Below are positions 37,324-45,641 of a stretch of 64,000 bases of DNA, piece after piece. Positions within the stretch are counted from its first letter, which is position 1. Each line of letters begins with the position of its first letter. The position numbers and the translations under genes were made by a program. The stretch comes from Mycolicibacterium hodleri (GTDB lineage Bacteria > Actinomycetota > Actinomycetes > Mycobacteriales > Mycobacteriaceae), in assembly GCF_006439015.1 (NCBI RefSeq), contig NZ_RCZG01000012.1, positions 62,001 through 126,000 of the forward strand, in the 5' to 3' direction. The notes beneath the pieces were generated by a model. It saw only the letters and a list, made by a program, of their open reading frames with translations. It had not been told where the DNA came from and made no database searches.

Positions 37324-38290
37324 ATGGCTGGTCGGAGGCGGCATTCCGCAGAAGACATTGTGCGCAAACTGCGCCGTGCGGATGAGCTGGCCGCGGAAGG
37401 CGAGACCGGGCGCCGCGCCTACGGTGGCATGGACACCGACGCCGCCAAAGAGGTCAAGGAGGGGCCTGTCGGAACGATTGGCGTGCAGGGCCGTTGGGCT
37501 TGCCCGCTCCTGACACCGCCGCCTGCCGCTGTCGCAGACCCCCGCCGATCCAGACACGAGAAATGCGGGCCTGGCTGTGTGGCTTTGCCACCAAACACCC
37601 GTGTGATGGGTTTCGGCGTACCTAAGCCACGTTGCGTTACGACCAGCGCCGAGACGTCAACAAGATGAAGGTCCACCCCTTGTGGCGCGCAGAGGGATTG
37701 CAGGTCAGATTCGCAGTCCACGCAAACGGGCCGGAGTGTCGTCCATTCCGCCGATCGAGGCCGATGCCCCGAATGTGGTGTGGGCGATCGATAAGCGCAG
37801 TCATCGATTCCAATTCGATTCCACGATCGACGGAAAGGCCATCAAGATCGCCTCGATGGCCGACGAACACACTCGCGAGTCGATGCTGAACATCGTGGAG
37901 CGGTCGATTAAGGCCGAGTTGCTCGTCGGCGAGCTGAAGAAAGTGTTCGTCACCGCCGGCGGACCGCTCAAAGTATTACGAATGGATATTGGGCCGGCGT
38001 TCATTTTCCAAGCGCTGCAACAGTTCTGCGACCACAGAGTCGACATGTCCGATATCCCACCGGGCACGACGTGGAACAACGGGCTTATCGAATCATTCAA
38101 CAACTGGCTTTGGAAGGAGTGCCTCAACCGCAACCACTGAAACACCCTGCTCGAGGCCTGGTTGGTCATCGGCGACATAAAGAAGGAGCAGAACCGCCGA
38201 CACCGCCACTCATCGCTGGGCTACCGCACGCCGGCCGAGTACGCTTCCGATTGCAGGCACACCCACACCCCGGTGGCCTGCGGATCAACC
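37324..38290 (+). pseudogene. IS3-family transposase remnant (orfA and orfB)
   Basis: The orfA part begins MAGRRRHSAEDIVRKLRRAD, the usual IS3 helix-turn-helix start, then jumps from EGETG to RRAYGGMDTDAAKE, so an internal stretch is deleted. The orfB part resumes near 37650 and reads ADAPNVVWAID, DGKAIKIASMADEHTRES, LRMDIGPAF (usually DNGP) and ESFNNWLWKECLN. It is interrupted by a TGA at 38138-38140 and continues as GYRTPAEYA. Frame changes, the missing segment, the Asn-to-Ile change beside the catalytic Asp and the stop make it inactive. It lies just after the polysaccharide operon. Confidence 0.85.
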
Positions 38291-38386
38291 GAATCTGGAT
38301 CATACAAACCCGACTATAATTCCAGGTGGACTCGGTATTGGGGACTCGCCAGGTCGTCGAGTTCGCCTCGGTGGTACGTTACTCGC

Positions 38387-38557
38387 GTGCGCGACGACCT
38401 TTGCGCCTGTGGTCATGATCGAGGTGCTCACGCACACTTTCGACCGGGCTCCGACTGTGCTCTATGTCCGCAGCACGCCTGCGAGCGGTTCAGGCCGTAC
38501 GGAATTCTATCCCGCCTGCATCAAATGGTCTTCGGGAAGAGTACCGATTGCCGGTAA
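38387..38557 (+). CDS. Small cysteine/histidine-rich protein
   Basis: The GTG at 38387 opens 56 residues with the pattern CACGHDRGAHAHFRPG, then DCALC and HACERFRP. The five Cys and several His could bind a zinc ion. Short proteins with a C-x-CGH-x-x-x-x-H-x-H layout are familiar from mycobacterial genomes, but I cannot name the family. It stands alone between IS remnants and may be a passenger. Confidence 0.45.
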   Translation: MRDDLCACGHDRGAHAHFRPGSDCALCPQHACERFRPYGILSRLHQMVFGKSTDCR

Positions 38558-39184
38558 GTCCGGTCGATCCCTGCGGCGTCAGAACTAAGCTGCCGCTTTC
38601 GGAGTCACATTTGCGTTGCGACGATTTCGGTGGAATCCGCGTCGGCGAGCACGTTCTCGTCGGCCAGACCCTGCCGAGCAAGACTTTGCTGGTCCTCGCA
38701 GAGACGGCTATGGAGTCCAAAGGTTCGGAAGCACAGCAAAGGAAACTGACTTTAGCAAAGGGTGCCAGGTCAGCAGAACGGCAGAATGATGCCGTTCTGC
38801 GAGAAAGCTCACACGTCGCATGCCGACGGCGCCGCAACTGATGGCTGACAATGGCGCCGCGTGTGCCGCGACGGCTGTTGACGATGGGCGATCATCGGGG
38901 TACACGTGCTAGGCCCTGGCTATGTCGACTCGTATGGGCCCCGGTGTTACGGGGCGACAGTGGACCCACATCGGCCGGGTTGACCGCTGCAGGCGTGGTG
39001 ACGGCGCTAGTGACGGCGCTCGCTCAAGTTCCCCAGTAACGCTCATCGAAATTCCGACTTATATGGGTGCCACGGGACGATGAATGGGATTGCAGCCCAT
39101 AGCGTGTCGTAGCAGGCCGGAGGAATGACTCGCGTAATTCCTGTCACCCGCGGTGCAGGTTGACCCTGATGGGGTGTGTCACCC
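38558..39184. other. Gene-free stretch between IS remnants (about 630 bp)
   Basis: The frames here are short and of shadow-like composition, with no ribosome sites or family motifs. There is no clear repeat or inverted repeat either. It is probably decayed mobile-element DNA. Confidence 0.5.
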
Positions 39185-39403
39185 CGCCCAGCCAATCGGC
39201 GGGCTTCGGTGGCCTCGACTTCGATGCAGAGCGGTCGGTCCAGTGCGGCGGTCATCGACAGGTCCTCAGCCGCTGCTTGGTCCAAGACCGCGGGCAACGC
39301 CTCGGCCGCGTCGTGCAGTCTGAGCACGGCCAGATGCCCGCGGAGGCGTTGATAGAGACTGGCCGCGTCGGCGGTGTTCGGCGTGGGCAGACGATCCGTC
39401 GAG
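39185..39403 (-). pseudogene. istB N-terminal fragment, inverted
   Basis: On the minus strand this piece reads ASLYQRLRGHLAVLRLHDAA, then ALPAVLDQAAAEDLSMTAAL and EVEATEARRLAGR. That is the N-terminal domain of the IS21-type helper ATPase. It breaks at about 39185 after LAGR. The next expected residues (LRFACLPTP) begin at about 39404 on the opposite strand. The N-terminal piece thus lies head-to-head with the rest of the gene. Confidence 0.7.
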
Positions 39404-39997
39404 GCGGTTGCGGTTCGCGTGCCTGCCTACCCCGGCTTCGCTGGAGGACTTCGACTTCGACTACGACGCCGCCGCCGGGGTCGACCGCAAGGTGATCGAG
39501 GAACTGGCCACCTGCCGTGCCGCTACCTCGAGACCGCGACGAACGTCCTGCCGATCGGTCCACCCGGGGTCGGCAAGACTCATCTGTCAGTCGGATTGGC
39601 AAGGGCTGCAGCACATGCCGGGTATCGGACGTACTTCACCACCGCTGCGGACCTCGCCGCTCGGTGTCATCGTGCGGCGATCGAGGGACGGTGGGCCACC
39701 ACGATGCGGTTCTACGCCGGCCCGACGCTGCTGGTCGTTGATGACGTGGGGCTTCTTCCGGTCGGCGCTGATGCCGCCGAAGGGCTCTACCGCGTCGTCG
39801 AAGCCGCCTACGAACGCAAATCCGTCGCGATCTCCTCGAATCTGCATCCCAGTGGATTCGACGAGCTGATGCCCAAGACGTTGGCCACCGCCACCGTCGA
39901 CCGACTGCTGCACCACGCGCACCTGTGCCAAACCAGCGGCGACTCCGTGCGCCTGGCCCAGGCCCTGCTTGGGAAAGGAGGCAAACCCCTAACCTGA
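39404..39997 (+). pseudogene. istB (IS21 helper ATPase), 5' truncated and frameshifted
   Basis: The frame first reads LRFACLPTPASLEDFDFDYD and VDRKVIEELATCR. It then shifts near 39515 to RYLETATNVLPIGPPGVGKT (Walker A) and LLVVDDVGLLPVGAD (Walker B region). It ends with QALLGKGGKPLT and a stop, the normal istB C-terminus. Without its N-terminus and with a frame change it cannot work. No istA is present. Confidence 0.8.
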
Positions 39998-40034
39998 CGA
40001 CAGCCTCAACCACCGGTGGCGGAGACACCCTCAT

Positions 40035-40111
40035 GGGCAGATTCGTGTCCGCCACTGGGCAGTTCTTATTGGCCACCAACGGGCAGTTCTCATGTCCACC
40101 CACGGGCAGTT
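40035..40111. repeat. GGGCAG iterons, IS21-type element end
   Basis: GGGCAG occurs at 40035, 40057, 40081 and 40104, spaced 22-24 bp, the last three as GGGCAGTT. IS21-family ends carry such multiple repeats as transposase binding sites. The array lies about 40-115 bp after istB, where the right end of the element is expected. Confidence 0.6.
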
Positions 40112-40904
40112 TCAGCTGTCGATTGACAGAGGTGTAGCGCAGCCGGGCGATCGGGAAAGCTGCTCCACTCTGACCCTTAACCTTAACGCCCTGGCGCACG
40201 CCGCTCGAGGATAGTCGGGTCGCGCTGCGACGTCGCCTTCGACGCGGACCTGGTGGTGTGCGCTCGGGAACCCCTGCGGCACAACAACGGTGGGTTCGCG
40301 CGACGTCTAGCTCGGCTAACGCGATCGTGTGCCGGCGGCGTTTGTCGGTGGCGGCTGTCAGCACGTTATAGATGGTGTGGGTCGTCGATGGCAGCGGGGG
40401 TTGCGTTCGTGATTGGGGTCAGCAGCCAGCGCGTCGATCAGATCGTCGATTTAGGTGCGGGTCAGTACCAGGTGCTGCGTGTCGTTATGGGCTCGGATCG
40501 CGAAAACCCTGCTCTGAAATTTATTGTCGACAAACCGCAAGGTTCGCAGGATCGCGGCACAGCGTCGACGATGATGTCGTGGCGCGGTGGGACCGAGGTC
40601 AACGGCTGGCGACGCAGATCGTCGATCGATACTGCCCAGTTGCTGATGGTGCCCTCGCCACCCGAGTGACTGCAGCGCCATCTGATGGGTTGATCGGCTT
40701 GGGTGCAGACCACTCTGATGCGGCCGGGGCACCGACGGATGGCCGGTCGGCGCCGACACGGCAGCGCGTCTCCCAAGGCTGTGGGGGTCCCCGGTGCTGG
40801 CTGCGTTGATGATGCCGGCGCGTCGCGTGCGGGCGTGCGCCAGCCGGTAAGAGGGTGGTGCCGGTTTCGATGTGTCCGGCGGAGGTCAACCGGTCGACGA
40901 TCAA
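40112..40904. other. Decayed right arm of the island (about 790 bp)
   Basis: No intact gene was found. On the minus strand 40462-40776 reads a stretch with CPGRIRVVCTQADQPIRW, then CSHSGGEGTISNWAVSIDDL. It looks like worn coding sequence of a small Cys-containing protein, but it is not assignable. The other frames are shadow-like. Confidence 0.45.
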
Positions 40905-40997
40905 CGATTTCGCCCTCGGTCGAGCTCAGCCCGGCACCAGACTCATTCGAAGGTCGGGGCCGAAGCGGAGAACGCCGTCATAGCGCCACCGCTGCGC
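40905..40997. repeat. Right 93-bp direct repeat of the island (within ribD)
   Basis: This is the partner of 26423-26515 (83 of 93 bases identical). It spans the 3' end of the intact ribD gene and 21 bp beyond the stop, and defines the right boundary of the insertion. Confidence 0.85.
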
Positions 40998-41927
40998 TTG
41001 GACGATGCTCGCGACGCCGACGTCGTCGACCACGGTGATCGGGCCACCGAGCAGGATCGGCGCCACGTACGCGAGAATCCGGTCAACCACACCGGCCCGG
41101 AGAAACGCGCCCGCGACCGTCGGTCCACCCTCCAGCAGCACATCGGTCCTGTCCGACAGCGCCCGAACCACCTCGTGGGGATCGCGGGTGCGGATGACCA
41201 TGGTCCTGGAGTCGTCGTTGAGCACCCTGGCGTCAGGAGATATCTCCCGCTCGCCGACTACCACGCGCAATGGCTGCCGCTCGGCGAGCGAACCATCCGG
41301 CAGACGCGCCGTCAGTGTCGGATCGTCGCCGAAGACGGTGCCGGTGCCCACCACGATCGCATCGGCAACGGCGCGGAGACGGTGCACGTCGGCGCGGGCC
41401 GCCTCGCTGGTGATCCACTGACTGCTGCCGTCGGCGGCGGCGCTGCGGCCGTCGATGCTCGAGGCGAACTTCCACGTGACGTGCGGGCGGCCCGTTCGCT
41501 GCCGGTGCAGCCACTGCCGCAACGCTCCGCCTGCGACGTCCTCAGCCAACACCCCGACCTCGACGGAGAGTCCGGCGTCGGCGAGCCGCTTCGCACCGCC
41601 CGCTGCCACCGGGTTGGGATCGGAGACGGAGTACACCACGCGCGAAACACCGGATTTGACAAGGGCATCCACGCAGGGCGGCGTGCGGCCGTGATGGTTG
41701 CATGGCTCGAGCGTGACGACTGCGACGCCCCCGACCGCGCGCTCCCCCGCCCGCCTCAAGGCCACGACCTCAGCGTGCGGCCCGCCGGGGGGTTGCGTCG
41801 CGCCGACGCCGGCGATGGCGCCGGCGCGGTCCAGGATCACCGCGCCAACGGGCGGGTTCGGATACGTCGTACCCTTGACGCCGTCGGCCTGAGCGATGGC
41901 CGATCTCATGGCGTCCGCGGCGTTCAT
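40926..41927 (-). CDS. ribD: Bifunctional riboflavin deaminase/reductase RibD
   Basis: The enzyme (RibG) deaminates and then reduces the pyrimidine intermediate of riboflavin synthesis. The ATG at 41927 overlaps the rpe stop (TGATG) and gives 333 residues. The N-terminal deaminase domain has the zinc site HAEVV and PCNHHGRTPPCVDAL. The C-terminal reductase has RPHVTWKFASSIDGRSAA, VVGTGTVFGDDPTLTAR and LLEGGPTVAGAFL. Its last codons fall in the island's right repeat, so the gene was kept whole while the island came in behind it. It remains paired with rpe. Confidence 0.97.
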   Translation of the reverse strand: MNAADAMRSAIAQADGVKGTTYPNPPVGAVILDRAGAIAGVGATQPPGGPHAEVVALRRAGERAVGGVAVVTLEPCNHHGRTPPCVDALVKSGVSRVVYSVSDPNPVAAGGAKRLADAGLSVEVGVLAEDVAGGALRQWLHRQRTGRPHVTWKFASSIDGRSAAADGSSQWITSEAARADVHRLRAVADAIVVGTGTVFGDDPTLTARLPDGSLAERQPLRVVVGEREISPDARVLNDDSRTMVIRTRDPHEVVRALSDRTDVLLEGGPTVAGAFLRAGVVDRILAYVAPILLGGPITVVDDVGVASIVQAQRWRYDGVLRFGPDLRMSLVPG

Positions 41928-42604
41928 CAGGCGGTCAGGTGGCTGGATGCCGCCGCGGCTTGGCGCCGGAGTCGCGCCACGGCGAGCGCCGGATCGGCAG
42001 CGCCGAATACGGCCGAGCCCGCGACGAAGCAGTCCACGCCCGCTTCGGCAGCAGCCTCGATGGTGTCGGCGTTGATTCCACCGTCGATCTCCACCAGGAT
42101 CGTCAGCTCGCCAGCATCGACCAGCCTGCGCACCGCGGCAACCTTCGGCAGCACCTCCGGCATGAACTTCTGCCCGCCGAATCCCGGCTCCACGGACATC
42201 ACCAGCAGCGTGTCGAAGTTCCGGAGGATCTCCAGGTACGGCTCGATCGGGGTGTCGGGCTTGACGCTCAAACCGGCCTTGGCGCCTGCGGCGTGGATGT
42301 CGCGGGCCACGGCGATCGGATCGTCGGTGGCCTCGGCATGAAAGGTGACGTTGTAGGCGCCCGCCTCGGCATACGGCGGCGCCCAACGAGCGGGATCCTC
42401 GATCATGAGGTGGCAGTCCATCGGGATGTCCGTCACCTTCAACAGGCTCTCCACGACGGGCAAACCGAGCGTCAGGTTCGGCACGAAGTGGTTGTCCATC
42501 ACGTCGACGTGCAGCCAGTCGGAGCCGGCGACTGCGGCGATCTCGTCGGCCAGCCGGGCGAAGTCGGCGGCCAGAATCGACGGCGCAATCAAGGGTTCAG
42601 CCAT
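41927..42604 (-). CDS. rpe: Ribulose-phosphate 3-epimerase
   Basis: The ATG at 42604 gives 225 residues, the family norm. It interconverts ribulose 5-phosphate and xylulose 5-phosphate in the pentose phosphate pathway. The TIM barrel shows IAPSILAADFARLADEI, LHVDVMDNHFVPNLTLG with the metal His-Asp pair, VTFHAEATDD, MSVEPGFGGQKFMPEVLPKV, and VEIDGGINADTIEAAAEAG. The longer open frame above it only translates the tandem repeat region. Its stop overlaps the ribD start. Confidence 0.97.
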   Translation of the reverse strand: MAEPLIAPSILAADFARLADEIAAVAGSDWLHVDVMDNHFVPNLTLGLPVVESLLKVTDIPMDCHLMIEDPARWAPPYAEAGAYNVTFHAEATDDPIAVARDIHAAGAKAGLSVKPDTPIEPYLEILRNFDTLLVMSVEPGFGGQKFMPEVLPKVAAVRRLVDAGELTILVEIDGGINADTIEAAAEAGVDCFVAGSAVFGAADPALAVARLRRQAAAASSHLTA

Positions 42605-42650
42605 GGCGGTCAGCTTAGATCCCCGTGAAGGGCGGGCCGATCGGTTCCCA

Positions 42651-42777
42651 TTGGGTACGGCGGGCAGGAGCGAAGCGACCCGGGGCCGTTGGGTATGGCG
42701 GGCAGGAGCGAAGCGACCCGGGGCCGTTGGGTACGGCGGGCAGGAGCGAAGCGACCCGGGGCCGTTGGGTACGGCGG
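42651..42777. repeat. Tandem repeat, 38-bp unit, 3.3 copies
   Basis: Three units start at 42651, 42689 and 42727; a partial fourth starts at 42765. The unit begins TTGGGTACGGCGGGCAGGAG and contains GAGCGAAGCGACC. Copies differ at one base (TATGG in the second). The array fills most of the 173 bp between rsmB and rpe, upstream of the rpe start. As 38 is not a multiple of 3, it is not coding. Confidence 0.95.
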
Positions 42778-44169
42778 TCACCGCTCCACCTTTAGAGCTG
42801 CCGCGAACATCGCATCCGTACCGTGCCGGTGCGGCCACAGCTGCACGTGCGGGCCCGGGCCTAGACCCGTCATCGGTGTCGAACCCGCATCGAACAGCGG
42901 CCGGGTGTCGATGGCCCGCACGGGTTGGCGGCGCAGCGCATCGGCCACGACGCCGACGGTCTCCGCGAGGTGCGGCGAGCACGTCGCGTACATCACGATG
43001 CCGCCGTCGCGGGTCAGGGCGATCGCCGCGGCCAACAGTTGCTTCTGCAGTTTCGCGAGCGCAGGCACATCGCCCGGTTGCCGGCGCCACCTGGCCTCCG
43101 GTCTACGCCTCAACGCACCGAGCCCCGTACACGGCGCATCCACGAGTACCCGGTCAAACGACGCGGGAGGCAAGCCCGTCTCGCGACCGTCGACACGCAA
43201 CACCTCGACGTCGAGACCGCGGACGGCCTGCTCGACCAGCTCCGCCCGGTGCGGCGTGGGTTCCACCGCCGTCAAGCGAGCGCCCGACTCGACGGCGATG
43301 GCGGCCAGCAGCGACGCCTTCCCGCCGGGGCCCGCGCACAGATCGAGCCAGCGGCCATCGGTGCCATCGAGGGGCGCCAGTGTCAGGGCCCTCGCCACCA
43401 GCTGGCTGCCCTCGTCCTGCACCTGGGCCGACCCGTCACGCACGGCGTCGAGCTGGCCGGGATCGCCACCCGACAGGTATACGGCGTACGGCGAGAAGCG
43501 CCCCACCTCGCCGTCGGCGGCCTGCGCCAATTCGCTGGCCGTGATGACGCCGGGCCGGGCGGCGAGGTGCACCTGCGGGCGATCGTCATCGCTGGCCAGC
43601 AGGGCACCTAGTTCGGCGGCCTCCGCCCCGAGCGCATCGGCGAACGCCTGTCCGATCCACCGTGGGTGGGCGTGGGTGAAGGCGATGTGGCCAACCGGGT
43701 CGGCATCGGCGGCCGGTGCCAGCTCTGCCACCCATGACTGCTCGTCGCGCGCCGCGATCGTCCGCAATGTTCCGTTGACGAAACCGGCACGCGCCGTGTC
43801 GAATTCGATGGCAGCCTGTTCGACGGTGGTGTCGACGGCAGCATGGGCGTCCACCCGGGTACGCAACAACTGATAGGTGCCGAGCCGAAGCAGGTCGAGG
43901 AGCACGGGGTCGATGCGGTCGAGCGGACGATTCGCGGCGTGGACGATGACGGCATCGAGCAGGCCGAGTGCGCGGCAGGCGCCGTAGGCGAGTTCGGTGG
44001 CGAATGCGGCGTCGCGCCCGGCGACGTGACGTTCGCGGAGCAGCGCGGGCAGGACGAGGTTGGCGTACGCGTCTCGCTCGGAGACCGCGCGCAATACGTC
44101 GAAGGCCGCCTTCCGCGCCGGATCGAGCGGCTTGCGCGGTGCTCGTCGCCCACCCTGCGGGCGGCTCAC
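42778..44169 (-). CDS. rsmB: 16S rRNA m5C methyltransferase (RsmB/Fmu)
   Basis: The GTG at 44169 overlaps the fmt stop (GTGA) and gives 463 residues. The N-terminal NusB-like domain (about 20-150) has DPARKAAFDVLRAVSERDAY. The SAM domain has LDLCAGPGGKASLLAAI, VLVDAPCTGLGALRRRPEAR with the first catalytic Cys, and MYATCSPHLAET with the second. It methylates C967 of 16S rRNA in E. coli numbering. Its end touches the tandem repeat before rpe. Confidence 0.96.
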   Translation of the reverse strand: MSRPQGGRRAPRKPLDPARKAAFDVLRAVSERDAYANLVLPALLRERHVAGRDAAFATELAYGACRALGLLDAVIVHAANRPLDRIDPVLLDLLRLGTYQLLRTRVDAHAAVDTTVEQAAIEFDTARAGFVNGTLRTIAARDEQSWVAELAPAADADPVGHIAFTHAHPRWIGQAFADALGAEAAELGALLASDDDRPQVHLAARPGVITASELAQAADGEVGRFSPYAVYLSGGDPGQLDAVRDGSAQVQDEGSQLVARALTLAPLDGTDGRWLDLCAGPGGKASLLAAIAVESGARLTAVEPTPHRAELVEQAVRGLDVEVLRVDGRETGLPPASFDRVLVDAPCTGLGALRRRPEARWRRQPGDVPALAKLQKQLLAAAIALTRDGGIVMYATCSPHLAETVGVVADALRRQPVRAIDTRPLFDAGSTPMTGLGPGPHVQLWPHRHGTDAMFAAALKVER

Positions 44170-45092
44170 GTGGCGCTCGCGGTCTCGTCGAGGCGTGCAC
44201 CCCTGGCCCAGTCGGCCGCCTTCATCGGCTTCTTGCCGGGAGGCTGGATGTCGCCGAGCAGCACCGGATTCGAGGCCGTGCCGACGTGAACCCCTTGGCG
44301 ATCGACGCGAATCATGCCGGGCGGCAATGGTTCCCCTCCTCCGGGCGTCACCGGGCCGACCTTGACGCGCAGGTCGCCCATCATGGTCCACGCGCCTGGA
44401 TTGGGCGTCACGGCACGAATCCTTCGGTCGACCACCTGAGCGGGTAGGTCCCAGCGCACCCTTGACTCCTCGACCGTGATCTTGGGCGCAACCGTCACGC
44501 CATCGGCAGGCTGCGGTACCGCCGCCAGTGAGCCGTCCGCGATGCCGTCCAGCGTCTTGTCCAGCAGTGTCGCTCCCGACACCGACAGCCGTTCGAGCAG
44601 GATTCCCGCGGTGTCGGTGGGCCGGACGGTTTCGGTGACGACGCCGAACACAGGACCAGAGTCGAGGCTCGGCTCGATGCGGAACGTCGTCGCGCCGGTG
44701 ACCTCGTCACCGGCCGCGATCGCGGCCTGCACGGGCGCCGCGCCGCGCCACGCGGGCAAGAGCGAGAAGTGCAGGTTGATCCAGCCGAGCGGCGGCACTC
44801 CGAGCAATCCTTCGCGAAGTAGGGCTCCATAGGCCACCACGGCACAGCAGTCCGGCGCCAGATCGTGGAGTTCGGCGACGAATTCGGCGTCGTTGGGCTT
44901 GCCGGGCCGCAGCACCGGAATCCCGACGTCGATGGCGAGCTGCGCCACCGGTGACGGCGAGGGGCGTCCCCGACGACCGGACACGGCGTCGGGCCGGGTC
45001 AACACGGCGATCACGTCGTGGTGAGACGAGTCGATGAGCCGCCGCAGCGAGGGAAGAGCGGGTTCCGGGGTTCCCGCAAAGATGATTCGCAC
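44166..45092 (-). CDS. fmt: Methionyl-tRNA formyltransferase
   Basis: The 308-residue enzyme formylates initiator Met-tRNA with 10-formyl-THF. The N-terminal domain starts MRIIFAGTPEPALPSLRRLI. NLHFSLLPAWRGAAPVQAAI holds the catalytic Asn/His region, and GATTFRIEPSLDSGPVF follows. The C-terminal OB-like domain has RAVTPNPGAWTMMGDLRVK. It overlaps rsmB by 4 bp, the conserved fmt-rsmB pair. Confidence 0.97.
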   Translation of the reverse strand: MRIIFAGTPEPALPSLRRLIDSSHHDVIAVLTRPDAVSGRRGRPSPSPVAQLAIDVGIPVLRPGKPNDAEFVAELHDLAPDCCAVVAYGALLREGLLGVPPLGWINLHFSLLPAWRGAAPVQAAIAAGDEVTGATTFRIEPSLDSGPVFGVVTETVRPTDTAGILLERLSVSGATLLDKTLDGIADGSLAAVPQPADGVTVAPKITVEESRVRWDLPAQVVDRRIRAVTPNPGAWTMMGDLRVKVGPVTPGGGEPLPPGMIRVDRQGVHVGTASNPVLLGDIQPPGKKPMKAADWARGARLDETASAT

Positions 45093-45095
45093 GTC

Positions 45096-45641
45096 TTACC
45101 TGTTCGATCCGGCGGTGATCTGGTAGTACTCACGTTCGGACACTCCGGCGAGCGGCGCCACGAACATCCACGGAATCGTGGTGACGGATTTGTTCAGCGT
45201 GGCGACCGCGTCGTTGTAGTACTGGCGGGCGAACGCGAGCTTGTTTTCGGTGTCGGCGAGGTTGTCCTGCAGATTCAGGAAGTTGCTCGACGAGTTGAGT
45301 TGCGGGTACGTCTGGCCTAGCGCGAGAAGCGGTCCGAGCGCGCTGTCCAGTTCTCGTTCCGCGGCGCTGCGCTGCGCGACCGACTTTCCTGCGGTCGCGG
45401 TCGTCAGTGCCGCCCGTGCGTCGGTGACGTGATCGAGCACGCCCTTCTCGTGGGCGGCGAACGTCTGCACCGTGTGCACCAGGCTGGGGATGAGCGAGGC
45501 GCGACGGGTCAACTCGACGTCGATGCCGGACAGCGCCTCCGACACCCGGACGTCGGCAGAGCGAACCTTGTTGTAGCCCATCACGAAACCGATCAGTACC
45601 AGTACCAGCAGCACGACGACCAAGATCAGCACCGACGTCAC
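45096..45641 (-). CDS. lemA: LemA-family membrane protein
   Basis: The GTG at 45641, 6 bases after AGGAGG and overlapping the stop of the DUF2207 gene (GTGA), gives 181 residues. The N-terminal transmembrane helix is VLILVVVLLVLVLIGFVMGY. The rest is the LemA helical bundle: RRASLIPSLVHTVQTFAAHE, a KSVAQRSAAERELDSALGPL helix, and ARQYYNDAVATLNKSVTTIP. LemA proteins are membrane-tethered with a cytosolic N-terminus and are of unknown function. They are often paired with DUF2207 or TPM-domain proteins. Confidence 0.93.
   Translation of the reverse strand: MTSVLILVVVLLVLVLIGFVMGYNKVRSADVRVSEALSGIDVELTRRASLIPSLVHTVQTFAAHEKGVLDHVTDARAALTTATAGKSVAQRSAAERELDSALGPLLALGQTYPQLNSSSNFLNLQDNLADTENKLAFARQYYNDAVATLNKSVTTIPWMFVAPLAGVSEREYYQITAGSNR

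Noticed and set aside
38464..38841. 125-residue frame between IS remnants
   Set aside because: Overlaps the better-supported Cys-rich ORF and lacks protein-like features.
26423..40997. Prophage or integrative conjugative element
   Set aside because: No integrase, phage structural, replication or conjugation genes; only IS relics and glycan genes.
42605..42777. CRISPR-like array at the 38-bp repeats
   Set aside because: Units are directly adjacent with no spacers and no cas genes nearby.
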